This document shows positions 10,084 through 18,717 of a stretch of DNA of 64,000 bases, piece after piece (positions within the stretch are counted from its first letter, which is position 1; each line of letters opens with the position of its first letter). The stretch is taken from positions 88,353 through 152,352 of the forward strand of contig NZ_JACSPX010000002.1 in assembly GCF_014836945.1 (NCBI RefSeq), read 5' to 3'. The position numbers were made by a program, and so were the translations under genes. Below the pieces are notes generated by a model, which had not been told where the DNA came from, made no database searches, and was given only the letters and a program-made list of their open reading frames with translations. The DNA comes from Microbacterium commune (GTDB taxonomy: Bacteria; Actinomycetota; Actinomycetes; Actinomycetales; Microbacteriaceae).

Positions 10084-10848
10084 TCACTCGGCGGCGAAGT
10101 CCGAGGTGTCGCCGACGAGGCGCGTGTTGTCGGCGGGCACCGGCTCGACGGCGGCCTTGGCGACCTCGGCGGCGAACTCCGAGACGTTGTAGAGCTTTCC
10201 CGCCGATTCGCGACGCCCGGCGATCGCCCCGGGGTTCGCGCGCTCGAGCAGGGTCGCCGTGATGGTGCCCTCGATCATGTCGCCGGAGACGACGGTGAAC
10301 CCGACACCCTTCTCCGCGAGACCGGGGATCAGCTCACGCAGAGCGTCCTCACCCGCGCGCTTCGAGCGAGCGACGGGCTCGTACTCCGGCATGGTAGGCG
10401 TGGTGCGGATGAAGTGCGCCTGGTGGCTGGTGACGAACACGACCCTCGCCCCGTCGCCCAGCAGCGGCTCAGCAGTCTGGAGCACGTTCACCTGCGCGTC
10501 GCGGTTGAGTTTCAGGGCGTAGTCCTCGGCCATCCCCGACTCCATGCCTCCGGAGGCGTTGAGCACGAGCACGTCCAGACGACCGAACTCCTCGCGCACG
10601 CGGTCGAACATCGCCGACACGGAATCAGGATCGGTGAGATCGGCGCCCACGACCAGAGCGCGACGGCCGAGGGCACGCAGCTCGTTCGCGAGCTTCTCGG
10701 CGCGCGGAGCCTTGTTGCGGAAGTTGATGACGACGTCGGCGCCCGCCTCGGCGAAGTAGCGGACGGTATCGGCGCCGATGCCTCGCGACGATCCGGTGAC
10801 CAGAGCCACCTTGCCGTCGAGGGATCCGGCGGGAAGGACCTGGGTCAT
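10084..10848 (-). CDS. Short-chain dehydrogenase/reductase-fold protein with atypical active site
   Basis: A 254-residue SDR. It has the glycine-rich cofactor loop TGSSRGIGA (residues 18-26), the structural NAS motif (97-99) and the active-site-strand serine in FVTSHQ (141). The catalytic Tyr-x-x-x-Lys pair is not normal. Before Lys163 the position four residues upstream is Val159, and the nearest tyrosine is Tyr156, seven residues upstream. The enzyme may use Tyr156 through a local insertion, or may not be a standard oxidoreductase. The start at 10848 follows a GAGGAGCAGAG site; 14 extra in-frame codons upstream lack one. The reaction is unknown. Confidence 0.85.
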   Translation of the reverse strand: MTQVLPAGSLDGKVALVTGSSRGIGADTVRYFAEAGADVVINFRNKAPRAEKLANELRALGRRALVVGADLTDPDSVSAMFDRVREEFGRLDVLVLNASGGMESGMAEDYALKLNRDAQVNVLQTAEPLLGDGARVVFVTSHQAHFIRTTPTMPEYEPVARSKRAGEDALRELIPGLAEKGVGFTVVSGDMIEGTITATLLERANPGAIAGRRESAGKLYNVSEFAAEVAKAAVEPVPADNTRLVGDTSDFAAE

Positions 10849-10961
10849 CTCTGCTCCTCGGGATGCGCGAAATCGCCCGGATGGCGACATTCCACCCTAC
10901 AACGGTGCGCTGTCCGGACCGGGTCGTGAGCCCCGTGGTAGGTTGACGCTCAGGAGGGCGC

Positions 10962-11435
10962 ATGGACGGTCTGGCGACATTCTTAGCCGACATCGGGCAG
11001 TGGGCGTGGATCGCGTGGCTGGTGCTCATCGCCCTCTTCCTGGTGATCGAGATGCTCACCCTCGACTTCACGTTCCTCATGCTCGCGTTCGGCGGTCTCG
11101 TCGGACTCGTGGCAGGGCTCCTCGGGCTCCCCTGGTGGGCCCAGCTGATCGTCGCCGCCGTCGCCGCCGCGATGTTCATCTTCTTCCTGCGGCCTCCGCT
11201 GCTGCACCGCCTGCGGCGGGGCGAGGACCCGGCGAAATCGAACGTGGATGCGCTGATGGGCCTCCGCGGCACAGCGCTTCTCGACATCACCCAGATCACC
11301 GGCCAGGTCAAGCTCAGCAACGGCGACATCTGGACCGCGCGCAGTGTCGACGGCGCGCCCATCATCACCGGCACCCGCATCGCCGTGGTCGACATCAGCG
11401 GCGCCACCGCCATCGTCCGACCCGTCACCGAATAG
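10962..11435 (+). CDS. NfeD-family membrane protein
   Basis: A 157-residue protein with an N-terminal membrane region of three to four helices (residues about 10-75) and a C-terminal OB-fold beta barrel (about 90-157), the short NfeD1b layout without a protease domain. NfeD proteins are encoded next to SPFH/stomatin partners and are thought to help organise membrane microdomains. That is the case here: the SPFH gene begins 7 bases downstream. The ATG is preceded by an AGGAGGG site at the ideal distance. Confidence 0.9.
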   Translation: MDGLATFLADIGQWAWIAWLVLIALFLVIEMLTLDFTFLMLAFGGLVGLVAGLLGLPWWAQLIVAAVAAAMFIFFLRPPLLHRLRRGEDPAKSNVDALMGLRGTALLDITQITGQVKLSNGDIWTARSVDGAPIITGTRIAVVDISGATAIVRPVTE

Positions 11436-11442
11436 GAGCATG

Positions 11443-12369
11443 ATGAACGACTCCTCGTTCGTTCCGACCGCCATCGCGTGGATCCTCGCCATCGCGGTCA
11501 TCATCTTCGTGCTGGTCACGATCGCTCGCGCGATCCGGATCATCCCGCAGGCGACGGCCGGCGTCGTGGAACGCCTCGGCCGGTATCACAAGACGCTCCA
11601 GCCGGGGCTGAACCTCCTCGTGCCGTTCATCGACCGGCTGCGTCCGCTCATCGACATGCGCGAGCAGGTCGTCTCGTTCCCGCCTCAGCCCGTCATCACC
11701 GAGGACAACCTGGTGGTGTCGATCGACACGGTGGTGTACTTCCAGGTGACGGATGCCCGTGCCGCGACCTACGAGATCGCGAACTACCTCGGTGCGGTCG
11801 AGCAGCTCACCACGACGACGCTGCGCAACGTCGTGGGTGGGCTGAACCTCGAGGAGGCGCTCACCAGCCGCGACAACATCAACGGCCAGCTGCGCGTCGT
11901 GCTCGACGAGGCGACCGGCAAGTGGGGCATCCGCGTCTCCCGCGTCGAGCTGAAGGCCATCGACCCGCCCGTGTCGATCCAGGACTCGATGGAGAAGCAG
12001 ATGCGCGCCGAGCGCGAGCGTCGCGCCACGATCCTGACCGCGGAAGGGTCGAAGCAGTCCCAGATCCTGGAGGCGGAGGGTCAGCGCCAGGCGGCGATCC
12101 TCAAGGCGGAGGGCGACAAGCAGGCCGCCGTGCTGCGCGCCCAGGGTGAGGCGGAGGCGATCCAGAACGTGTTCGGGGCGATCCACCAGGGCCGGCCCGA
12201 TGACAAGCTGCTCGCGTATCAGTACCTACAGATGCTGCCCAAGATCAGCGAGAGCGAGTCGAGCAAGCTCTGGATCATCCCCAGCGAGCTAACCGAGGCT
12301 CTCAAGGGCATCGGGTCGGCGTTCACTCCCCGCGGTGAGGCGGCCGACGAGCCGCCGCGCGCCCAGTGA
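11443..12369 (+). CDS. SPFH/stomatin-like (flotillin-type) membrane scaffold protein
   Basis: A 308-residue band-7 protein with one N-terminal membrane helix (about 8-30), an SPFH domain (about 30-200, with GVVERLGRY near its start) and a C-terminal Ala/Glu-rich coiled coil of AEG repeats that mediates oligomerisation. It would form large rings at the membrane with the NfeD protein encoded just upstream. Two adjacent ATG codons occur (11440 and 11443). The second has better spacing from AGGAG at 11434-11438. The next gene overlaps the stop, so the three genes probably form one transcript. Confidence 0.92.
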   Translation: MNDSSFVPTAIAWILAIAVIIFVLVTIARAIRIIPQATAGVVERLGRYHKTLQPGLNLLVPFIDRLRPLIDMREQVVSFPPQPVITEDNLVVSIDTVVYFQVTDARAATYEIANYLGAVEQLTTTTLRNVVGGLNLEEALTSRDNINGQLRVVLDEATGKWGIRVSRVELKAIDPPVSIQDSMEKQMRAERERRATILTAEGSKQSQILEAEGQRQAAILKAEGDKQAAVLRAQGEAEAIQNVFGAIHQGRPDDKLLAYQYLQMLPKISESESSKLWIIPSELTEALKGIGSAFTPRGEAADEPPRAQ

Positions 12370-13133
12370 CGCACCCGTTCTTCGCCGGCAGCAGGCACCC
12401 GCGGGTCTTCGCTCACCGCGGTCTAGTGCTCCCTGACACCCGGAGCACGGTCTGGGAGAACACGGCGGCGGCGTTCGCCTCAGCCCACGCAGCCGGTGCG
12501 GAGTACATCGAGACGGATTGCCGGGTGACGGCAGACGGTGATGTGGTGCTCTTCCACGACGAGACGCTGCAGCGCGTCGCGGGCGACCCGCGCGCGGTGC
12601 GTTCGGTGAGGACGAGGGAGCTGGCGGACATGTTCGCCGGGCACGGCGGACTGCTCACCGTGGCGGACGCGCTCGACGCCTTTCCCGACACGAGGTTCAA
12701 CATCGACGTGAAGACCGCCGAGGCGTCGGCCCCGCTCGGCGCGGTGCTCGCTCCGCACGCGCACCGCGTGCTGGTGACGAGCTTCTCCGACCGGCACCGT
12801 CTGCACGCGCTGCGGGCGACCATGGACGCGGGAGCGGAGATCCGCCCCGCCACATCGGGTGGCCGATCGGTGATCGCGCGTCTGCGCGCACTCTCCGCTG
12901 CCCGCCTCTCCCCCGCCCGCGCGCTGCGCGACATCGACGCGGTGCAGATCCCGGAGTCGCACCGCGGCATCCGCCTGTTCACCCCCGCCCTGCTACGGGC
13001 CGCACGCCGCAGCGGAGCCGAAGTGCACGTCTGGACGGTCAACGACCCCGACGAGATGACGCGACTGGTCGCCGGCGGTGCGGACGGCATCGTGACCGAC
13101 CGCGCCGACGTGGCCGTGCGCGCACTCTCCTGA
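12366..13133 (+). CDS. Glycerophosphodiester phosphodiesterase
   Basis: A 255-residue GDPD-type TIM barrel, hydrolysing glycerophosphodiesters to sn-glycerol-3-phosphate and an alcohol. Signature residues are FAHRG near residue 16, the paired acidic metal ligands in YIETDCRV, and the catalytic LFHDETL. The end has the family pattern VHVWTVNDPDEM and GADGIVTDR. No signal peptide is seen, so a cytoplasmic form is likely. The start is a GTG sharing GTGA with the stop of the SPFH gene, which implies translational coupling. Confidence 0.92.
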   Translation: MTHPFFAGSRHPRVFAHRGLVLPDTRSTVWENTAAAFASAHAAGAEYIETDCRVTADGDVVLFHDETLQRVAGDPRAVRSVRTRELADMFAGHGGLLTVADALDAFPDTRFNIDVKTAEASAPLGAVLAPHAHRVLVTSFSDRHRLHALRATMDAGAEIRPATSGGRSVIARLRALSAARLSPARALRDIDAVQIPESHRGIRLFTPALLRAARRSGAEVHVWTVNDPDEMTRLVAGGADGIVTDRADVAVRALS

Positions 13134-13161
13134 CGACCTGCCGCCGACGCGTGCGGCCCTG

Positions 13162-13190
13162 GGATTACCCTGTGAGTTCGCACCGGTTGT
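13162..13190 (+). promoter_or_regulatory. Possible SigR/SigH-type (ECF) promoter of rbpA
   Basis: GGGATT (13161-13166) and GGTTGT (13185-13190), with 19 bases between GGATT and GTT, resemble the GGAAT-N18-GTT pattern of actinobacterial oxidative-stress sigma factors. rbpA in Streptomyces is a known SigR target, which supports the guess. Transcription would begin near 13196, leaving a leader of about 59 bases. Confidence 0.35.
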
Positions 13191-13254
13191 CGCCGCTGTG
13201 GATGAAGCGCACAGGCGCGAGCGTTATACCTGACAGCGACGAGAGGACCACACA

Positions 13255-13638
13255 ATGGCAGATCGCAGCCTTCGCGGCATCCGGCTGGGTGCCCAGAGCC
13301 TTCAGAGCGAGGAGGGCGTCGTGTTCATGGAGCGACGCGCCACCGAGTACAAGTGCGACACGTGCGGTCAGGAGACCACCCTGATGTTCGCGGCGGACGC
13401 CGAGGCACCGCAGACCTGGGAGTGCCGTCACTGCGGCGCCGAGGCGGTGCTGCAGGTCGACGGCGCGTCCGTCAAGCTCGAGGACAGCGACGAGAAGGTG
13501 GCGCGAACCCACTGGGACATGCTGCTCGAGCGCCGCACGCGTGACGAACTCGAGGAGCTGCTCGCAGAGCGGCTCGCCTACGTCCGCGCCCGTCGCGGTG
13601 CGGGAGACGACCCCACCCGCCACCGCATCGGCGCGTGA
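13255..13638 (+). CDS. rbpA: RNA polymerase-binding protein RbpA
   Basis: A 127-residue actinobacteria-specific transcription factor that binds RNA polymerase and the principal sigma factor, stabilising the open promoter complex. The N-terminal tail (MADRSLRGIRLG) is followed by the core domain with the Cys pairs CDTCG and CRHCG (a zinc-ribbon-like fold), then the basic linker and the C-terminal sigma-interaction domain ending in an Arg-rich tail. The length is close to the family norm. The ATG at 13255 follows GAGAGGA. It is convergent with lnt with a single base between the two stops. Confidence 0.97.
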   Translation: MADRSLRGIRLGAQSLQSEEGVVFMERRATEYKCDTCGQETTLMFAADAEAPQTWECRHCGAEAVLQVDGASVKLEDSDEKVARTHWDMLLERRTRDELEELLAERLAYVRARRGAGDDPTRHRIGA

Positions 13639-13639
13639 C

Positions 13640-15160
13640 TCAGCGTCGCCGCCGAGACAGCAGTCCCGCGACGACGAGCACAGCCGGCGTGATCAGCATC
13701 CCCAGCTGAATCCACGGACCCAGCACGACCCCAGCCGTGAGGCCGGAGCGCAGTTCGACTTCCTCGAGCAGCGCTCCGGCCTCATCGGCGTCCAGGGTCG
13801 ACACCGTCGACCCGTCCGGCCGGATGATCTGGCTCGTGCCCACGGTCGAGACGTTCACCACGCTGCGGCCGGTCTCCACGGCGCGCATGCGCGCGAACGC
13901 GAGCTGCTGCAGGTTCTCGTCCGTCCCGCGGAAGTCGGCGTTGTTGGTCTGGAAGACGAGCACCTCGGCGCCCTGCATCACGCTCTCGCGGATGACTTCG
14001 TCGTAGATCACGTCGAAGCAGATCGCGAGACCGACTCCGGTCCCGCCCACCTGCACGAGCGGCGGGTTGGTGCCGGGGGTGTATTCGCGGCCGATGAGCC
14101 CGATGAGGTCGGGGGCGAGCGCGTAGTAGAAGTCGCGGTCGGGCACGTACTCGCCGAAGGGCACCGGATGGCGTTTGTCGTGCAGCTGCGTGGCGTCGCC
14201 GTCCTTCGTCCACAGGAACGACGTGTTGAAGATCTGCTCACCGCGCTCGGTGGCGGTGTTGGCCAGCAGCGGTGCATCGAACTCGTTCACCAGGCGGGTG
14301 AGCCGCCGCGCCGTCGTCTCGTCCTGGAACGGGTCGTAGTCGATGCCGCCCTCGGGCCAGACGAGCAGGTCGACGTCCGCATCGTCGATCATCCTGGTGG
14401 CGTCCGTCTGAGCGCTGATCACCCCGTACGGCTCGCGTTCGTCGAAGTAGCCCGTGGTGCCGTTGCCCTGCACCGCGGCGATGCGCATCTCGCCGGATCG
14501 CGCGGTGGGGAACAGCGGAGTCAGCAGCAGCACGATCAGCGTCACGGCAGGAGCGACGAGGTGCATCGGACGGATCCGTCCGCGCATCCGGAACAGCTCG
14601 ATCAGCAGCGCGACGAGCGCGACCATCAGGAACGTCAGCCCGCTCACGCCCAGCCACGAGGCGACCGGCGCGAACGGACCCTGCGCCTGGGTCATGCCCA
14701 GCCGCGACCACGGGAATCCGCCGTACGGCCAGTTGCCGAGGAAGAGCTCGTGCGTGGTCCAGAGACCCGCAACGACCACGGGCAGGACAACCGGTGCGCT
14801 ACGGGGCCAGACGCGCGGAAGCCAGCGGTACGCCAGCGTGATCGGCACGAGCGCCACCGCCGTGAGCACGCCCTCCACGACCGTCAGCGCGATCCACGGC
14901 ACCGGACCGAGATAGCGCGCCGTGAAGGACACCTGCAGGGCGAAGAACACCAGTCCGTATGCCAAGCCGACCAGCAGCGCACCGCCGACGCGGCGTCCGC
15001 GCAGCATCGGCAGCAGCAGCGCCAACGCAACGAACACGAGGGGCCAGATGGCCGCCGCAGGAAACGCGAGCGCCATGAGCAGCCCCGCGACCGCGGCCAC
15101 TCCGGCAGCCGCCCACAGCGGCACGGCGGGGCGTGCCGAAGGCGGGTCGGTGTCGTTCAT
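13640..15160 (-). CDS. lnt: Apolipoprotein N-acyltransferase
   Basis: A 506-residue membrane enzyme that adds the third acyl chain to lipoproteins. About seven N-terminal membrane helices (residues 15-210) come before a nitrilase-fold domain. The catalytic triad is visible as Glu in LLVWPEGG, Lys in DKRHPVPFGEYV and Cys in LAICFDV, followed by one C-terminal helix and an Arg-rich tail. The ATG at 15160 lies 5 bases after the helY stop, so it is probably translated from the same message. Two N-terminal tracks longer than this exist in frame but overlap helY. Confidence 0.95.
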   Translation of the reverse strand: MNDTDPPSARPAVPLWAAAGVAAVAGLLMALAFPAAAIWPLVFVALALLLPMLRGRRVGGALLVGLAYGLVFFALQVSFTARYLGPVPWIALTVVEGVLTAVALVPITLAYRWLPRVWPRSAPVVLPVVVAGLWTTHELFLGNWPYGGFPWSRLGMTQAQGPFAPVASWLGVSGLTFLMVALVALLIELFRMRGRIRPMHLVAPAVTLIVLLLTPLFPTARSGEMRIAAVQGNGTTGYFDEREPYGVISAQTDATRMIDDADVDLLVWPEGGIDYDPFQDETTARRLTRLVNEFDAPLLANTATERGEQIFNTSFLWTKDGDATQLHDKRHPVPFGEYVPDRDFYYALAPDLIGLIGREYTPGTNPPLVQVGGTGVGLAICFDVIYDEVIRESVMQGAEVLVFQTNNADFRGTDENLQQLAFARMRAVETGRSVVNVSTVGTSQIIRPDGSTVSTLDADEAGALLEEVELRSGLTAGVVLGPWIQLGMLITPAVLVVAGLLSRRRR

Positions 15161-15165
15161 CCGGT

Positions 15166-17637
15166 TCACACCGCGGTGTAGACGACGATGCCGCGACGCA
15201 CCCCGTCGAGCGCTCGGCGAGCCGTGCGGGCCAGGTCGCCGTCCTCGGCGACGATCGAGAGCTGGTCGAGCAGATCGATCGTCTGCTTGGCCCAGCGCAC
15301 GAAGTCGCCGGCCGCCATGTCGGCGTCGATCAGCACCCGATCGAGCGATCCGCCGCGGGCCCACGCGTGCATGGCTGCGGCAAGTCCCGGCGCCAGCGGC
15401 TCGGTGCGCGGCAGCGAGTAGTCGTGCTCGAGATCGTCGAGCTCTGCCCACAGCCTCGTCGTGGCGTCGTACGCGATGCGGAATGCGCCGCGCGGCAGGC
15501 CCCGCTCCCCCATGTTCTGCTCGTCGCGCCGCGGCTCGTAGACCAGGCAGCTGGCCATCGCGGCGAGCGACGGCGCGTCGAGGGTGCGCCACAGCCCCTG
15601 GCGCAGGGATTCGGCGACGAGCAGGTCGCGCTCACCGTAGATACGGCGCATGGTGCGGCCCGCGTCGGTGAGCGAGAGGCGATCGCCCTCGCCGTCGAGA
15701 TAGCCGACGACCTGGAGCACGTCGATCACCCGGTCGAAGATCCGCGCAACCGTGCCGGTGCGCGTCTCGATCTGTCGGCGGATGCGGTCGGTGTCGCGCT
15801 TGAGCGAGAAGTACCGCTCCGCCCAGCGCGCATGCGCCTCACGGTCGGGGCAGCTGTGGCAGGCATGCCGACGCATGCGCGTGCGCAGCCCCTGGATCTT
15901 CTTGAGGCGCTTGTCACGCGCGGCACGCCCTCCGGCATCCCGTCGGTCCTTCTTCTCAAGATCGCTGAGCTCGCGCCGCATCGCGGCGTATTCGAGGAAG
16001 TCGCCGTGCTCGCACGTCATCGCGTCGCGGTAGCCGGAGAGGGATTCCTCCGCCTCGCGCACCTTGCGCGCGAGGCCCACGACAGACCTGTCGGCCTGGA
16101 ACTGCGCGAACGACGACTCGAGGATCTCGCGTGCCCGTGCCCTGCCGAACCGATCGATGAGATTGACCGCCATGTTGTAGGTCGGTCGGAAACTGGAGTT
16201 GAGCGGATACGTGCGGCGGGATGCCAGGGCGGCGACCGCCTGAGGATCCATGCTCTCGGTCCACTGGACGACCGCGTGACCCTCGATGTCGATCCCACGG
16301 CGTCCCGCGCGGCCGGTGAGCTGGGTGTACTCCCCCGACGTGATGGCGACCCTGGCCTCGCCGTTGAACTTCTCCATCTTCTCGAGCACCACCGTGCGCG
16401 CCGGCATGTTGATGCCCAGAGCGAGCGTCTCGGTCGCGAAGACCGCCTTGACGAGCTTGCGCTGGAAGAGCTCCTCGACGACCTCCTTGAACGCGGGCAG
16501 CATGCCCGCATGATGGGCGGCGACGCCGCGCTCGAGGTCGTCGCGCCACTGCCAGAAGCCGAGCACGTCGAGGTCTTCGTCCTGCAATGCACGGGTGCGA
16601 TCGGTGACGATCTCGCGGATCAGCGTGCGCTCCTCCTGCGTGGTCAGACGCACGCCGGAGCGGCGCACCTGCTGCACGGCCGCATCGCAGCCGACCCGGC
16701 TGAAGATGAAGAAGATGGCGGGCAGGAGGTTCGCCCGCTCGAGCAGCCGCACCACCTCGGGCCGGTCCATCCGCTCGACGCGGCCCATGTTCGACGGCCG
16801 CACGGGGCGCTTGCCGCCCCGGGGCGCCCGGTGCGCCTCCCTGCCGGCGTGTCTGCTGCTGCGGTGCTCCTGCGCGCGGCGGTTGCTCTCGTGGCGGGAG
16901 CCGGTGAACGAGCGGATGCGCAGCAGCTCCTGGTTCACCTGGGCGGTCGCGATGCCCGCGCGCTCGTCGAAGAGGGGCAGCAGGTCATCGCGCACGAGGA
17001 CGTGCTGCTCGAGGGGCACCGGACGGAGCTCGGACACGATCACGTCGGTGTCGCCGCGGACGGTGTCGAGCCAGTCGCCGAACTCCTCGGCATTCGACAC
17101 GGTCGCGCTGAGCGAGACGAGGCGCACCTGCTCGGGCAGATGCAGGATGACCTCCTCCCACACCGGACCGCGGAACCGGTCGGCGAGGTAGTGCACCTCG
17201 TCCATGATGACGTAGCGCAGCCCGCGCAGCGCGTCGGAGTCGGCGTACAGCATGTTGCGCAGCACCTCGGTGGTCATCACCACGATGCGCGCGTTGCCGT
17301 TGATGTTCGTGTCGCCCGTGAGCAGCCCCACCTGATCCGCGCCGTACACGTCGACCAGCTCGCGGAACTTCTGGTTCGACAGCGCCTTCATGGGCGTGGT
17401 GTAGAACGCCTTATCGCCGGCCGTCTGCATCGCGAGGTGGATCGCGAACTCGCCGACGATCGTCTTGCCCGCACCCGTGGGAGCGGCCACCAGCACGCTG
17501 CGGCCGCGCTCGAGCGCATAGCAGGCGTCGACCTGGAACGGATCGAGCGCGAAGCGCTGCCGCGCGGCGAACGCCTGTGTGTGCGGGTGCTCGGCCGCGG
17601 CGCGGGCGGCCGCATAGCGCTCGGCGGGTGAACTCAT
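15166..17637 (-). CDS. helY: Ski2-like DEAD/DEAH-box helicase HelY
   Basis: An 823-residue SF2 helicase. Motifs are Walker A PTGAGKT (53-59), DEVH (146-149), SATVSN (177-182), the motif-V region TLALGINMPAR and motif VI QLTGRAGRRG. The C-terminal DSHCT-type domain follows. It belongs to the actinobacterial HelY group, related to the RNA-exosome helicases Ski2/Mtr4, and is usually found next to tatC. Residues about 244-285 form an Arg/His-rich, low-complexity insertion between the two RecA domains. The ATG at 17637 overlaps the tatC stop in ATGA, which fixes the start. Confidence 0.93.
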   Translation of the reverse strand: MSSPAERYAAARAAAEHPHTQAFAARQRFALDPFQVDACYALERGRSVLVAAPTGAGKTIVGEFAIHLAMQTAGDKAFYTTPMKALSNQKFRELVDVYGADQVGLLTGDTNINGNARIVVMTTEVLRNMLYADSDALRGLRYVIMDEVHYLADRFRGPVWEEVILHLPEQVRLVSLSATVSNAEEFGDWLDTVRGDTDVIVSELRPVPLEQHVLVRDDLLPLFDERAGIATAQVNQELLRIRSFTGSRHESNRRAQEHRSSRHAGREAHRAPRGGKRPVRPSNMGRVERMDRPEVVRLLERANLLPAIFFIFSRVGCDAAVQQVRRSGVRLTTQEERTLIREIVTDRTRALQDEDLDVLGFWQWRDDLERGVAAHHAGMLPAFKEVVEELFQRKLVKAVFATETLALGINMPARTVVLEKMEKFNGEARVAITSGEYTQLTGRAGRRGIDIEGHAVVQWTESMDPQAVAALASRRTYPLNSSFRPTYNMAVNLIDRFGRARAREILESSFAQFQADRSVVGLARKVREAEESLSGYRDAMTCEHGDFLEYAAMRRELSDLEKKDRRDAGGRAARDKRLKKIQGLRTRMRRHACHSCPDREAHARWAERYFSLKRDTDRIRRQIETRTGTVARIFDRVIDVLQVVGYLDGEGDRLSLTDAGRTMRRIYGERDLLVAESLRQGLWRTLDAPSLAAMASCLVYEPRRDEQNMGERGLPRGAFRIAYDATTRLWAELDDLEHDYSLPRTEPLAPGLAAAMHAWARGGSLDRVLIDADMAAGDFVRWAKQTIDLLDQLSIVAEDGDLARTARRALDGVRRGIVVYTAV

Positions 17638-18452
17638 GCTGTGCGCAGGTCCGGGTCGAGGCCCTCGGCGATCCGTCGCTTGCGCCGCCGTCTGTCGAGC
17701 AGGAGGGTGAGGCCCGCGGCCGCGAAGTACAGCACCGTGAGCATGCCGGCCAGCATCAGCATGCTCACGACATCTGCGGCGGGCGTCGCGAGTGCCGCGA
17801 ATGTGGTCGCGATGAGCACGGCGACCCGCCATCCCTTGAGGATCGCCTTCCCGGACAGGACGCCGGCGAAGTTGAGCACCACGAGGAACACGGGCAGCAC
17901 GAAGGCGACGCCGATGACCATCATCATCTTGAAGACGAAGTCGTAGTACTTCTTCGCCTCGTACAGGTTGGTGGCGCCCTCGGCTGTGAAGGATGCCATC
18001 AGCTCGATGACGTGCGGGACGACCAGCGTGCCGACGTAGCATCCGGCGAAGAAGAGCGGCAGGGCCGCGCCCAGGAAACCGACCGTGTACCTGATCTCCT
18101 TGCGTGTCAGCCCCGGCATGATGAACGCCCAGAGCTGCCACATCCAGATCGGTGCCGACAGGAAGATGCCGATGGAGAAGGCGATGCGCATCCGCAGATC
18201 GAACGGCGCCGTGACCGAATCGTAGGTGAGCGCGACGAGCGTGTCGCTCGTCTTCGCGACCTGGTTGATCGGCTCGGTGATGAAGGCGATGATCGGGTCG
18301 GTGATGAGGAACGCGACGATCATGCCGACCAGCAGGCCGGCAGCCGCGAGCATGAGCCGCTTGCGGAACTCGAGAAGGTGAGCTCCCAGCGACATGCGCC
18401 GTTCGCCGCGTGGCTGGCTGTCCTTCGCGGCGTGGGAATCTACCGCAGCCAC
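17634..18452 (-). CDS. tatC: Twin-arginine translocase subunit TatC
   Basis: A 272-residue protein with six membrane helices, the receptor for twin-arginine signal peptides. The N-terminal MSLGAHLLEFRKRL matches the conserved HLxELRxR motif, and the SAPIWMWQLWAFIMPGL segment matches the first periplasmic loop and third helix. A Lys/Arg-rich tail is cytoplasmic. The GTG at 18452 lies 5 bases after the tatA stop; an internal ATG at 18395 would still keep the conserved part. The gene is translationally coupled to helY. Confidence 0.96.
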   Translation of the reverse strand: MAAVDSHAAKDSQPRGERRMSLGAHLLEFRKRLMLAAAGLLVGMIVAFLITDPIIAFITEPINQVAKTSDTLVALTYDSVTAPFDLRMRIAFSIGIFLSAPIWMWQLWAFIMPGLTRKEIRYTVGFLGAALPLFFAGCYVGTLVVPHVIELMASFTAEGATNLYEAKKYYDFVFKMMMVIGVAFVLPVFLVVLNFAGVLSGKAILKGWRVAVLIATTFAALATPAADVVSMLMLAGMLTVLYFAAAGLTLLLDRRRRKRRIAEGLDPDLRTA

Positions 18453-18457
18453 GCTGA

Positions 18458-18691
18458 TCAGACTGTGCGATCAGGCCCGGCGGGCGCGTCGGGGTCGACG
18501 TCGCTCACGGCGTCCTTCTTCTTGGCGGGGTCGGCGGCGTCTTCCTCGCGCATGGCCTTCATCTCGCCCTTGAAGACACGAGCCGACTGGCCCATGCTCT
18601 TGGCCAGCGCCGGCAGCTTCGCCGCACCGAACAGAAGAAGGATGACGACGAGGAGTATAACCAGGTGCCATCCGTTGAGGTTGCCGAGCAT
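18458..18691 (-). CDS. tatA: Twin-arginine translocase subunit TatA
   Basis: A 77-residue protein with one membrane helix (GWHLVILLVVILLLFGA, about residues 7-23), the conserved hinge FGAAKLP and an amphipathic helix ending in KGEMKAM. These are the hallmarks of the pore-forming TatA subunit. The acidic/lysine-rich tail is unstructured. The ATG at 18691 has TAGGAG upstream. No tatB is visible here. Confidence 0.95.
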   Translation of the reverse strand: MLGNLNGWHLVILLVVILLLFGAAKLPALAKSMGQSARVFKGEMKAMREEDAADPAKKKDAVSDVDPDAPAGPDRTV

Positions 18692-18717
18692 GAAGGACTC
18701 CTAGATCGAGGTTGCGG

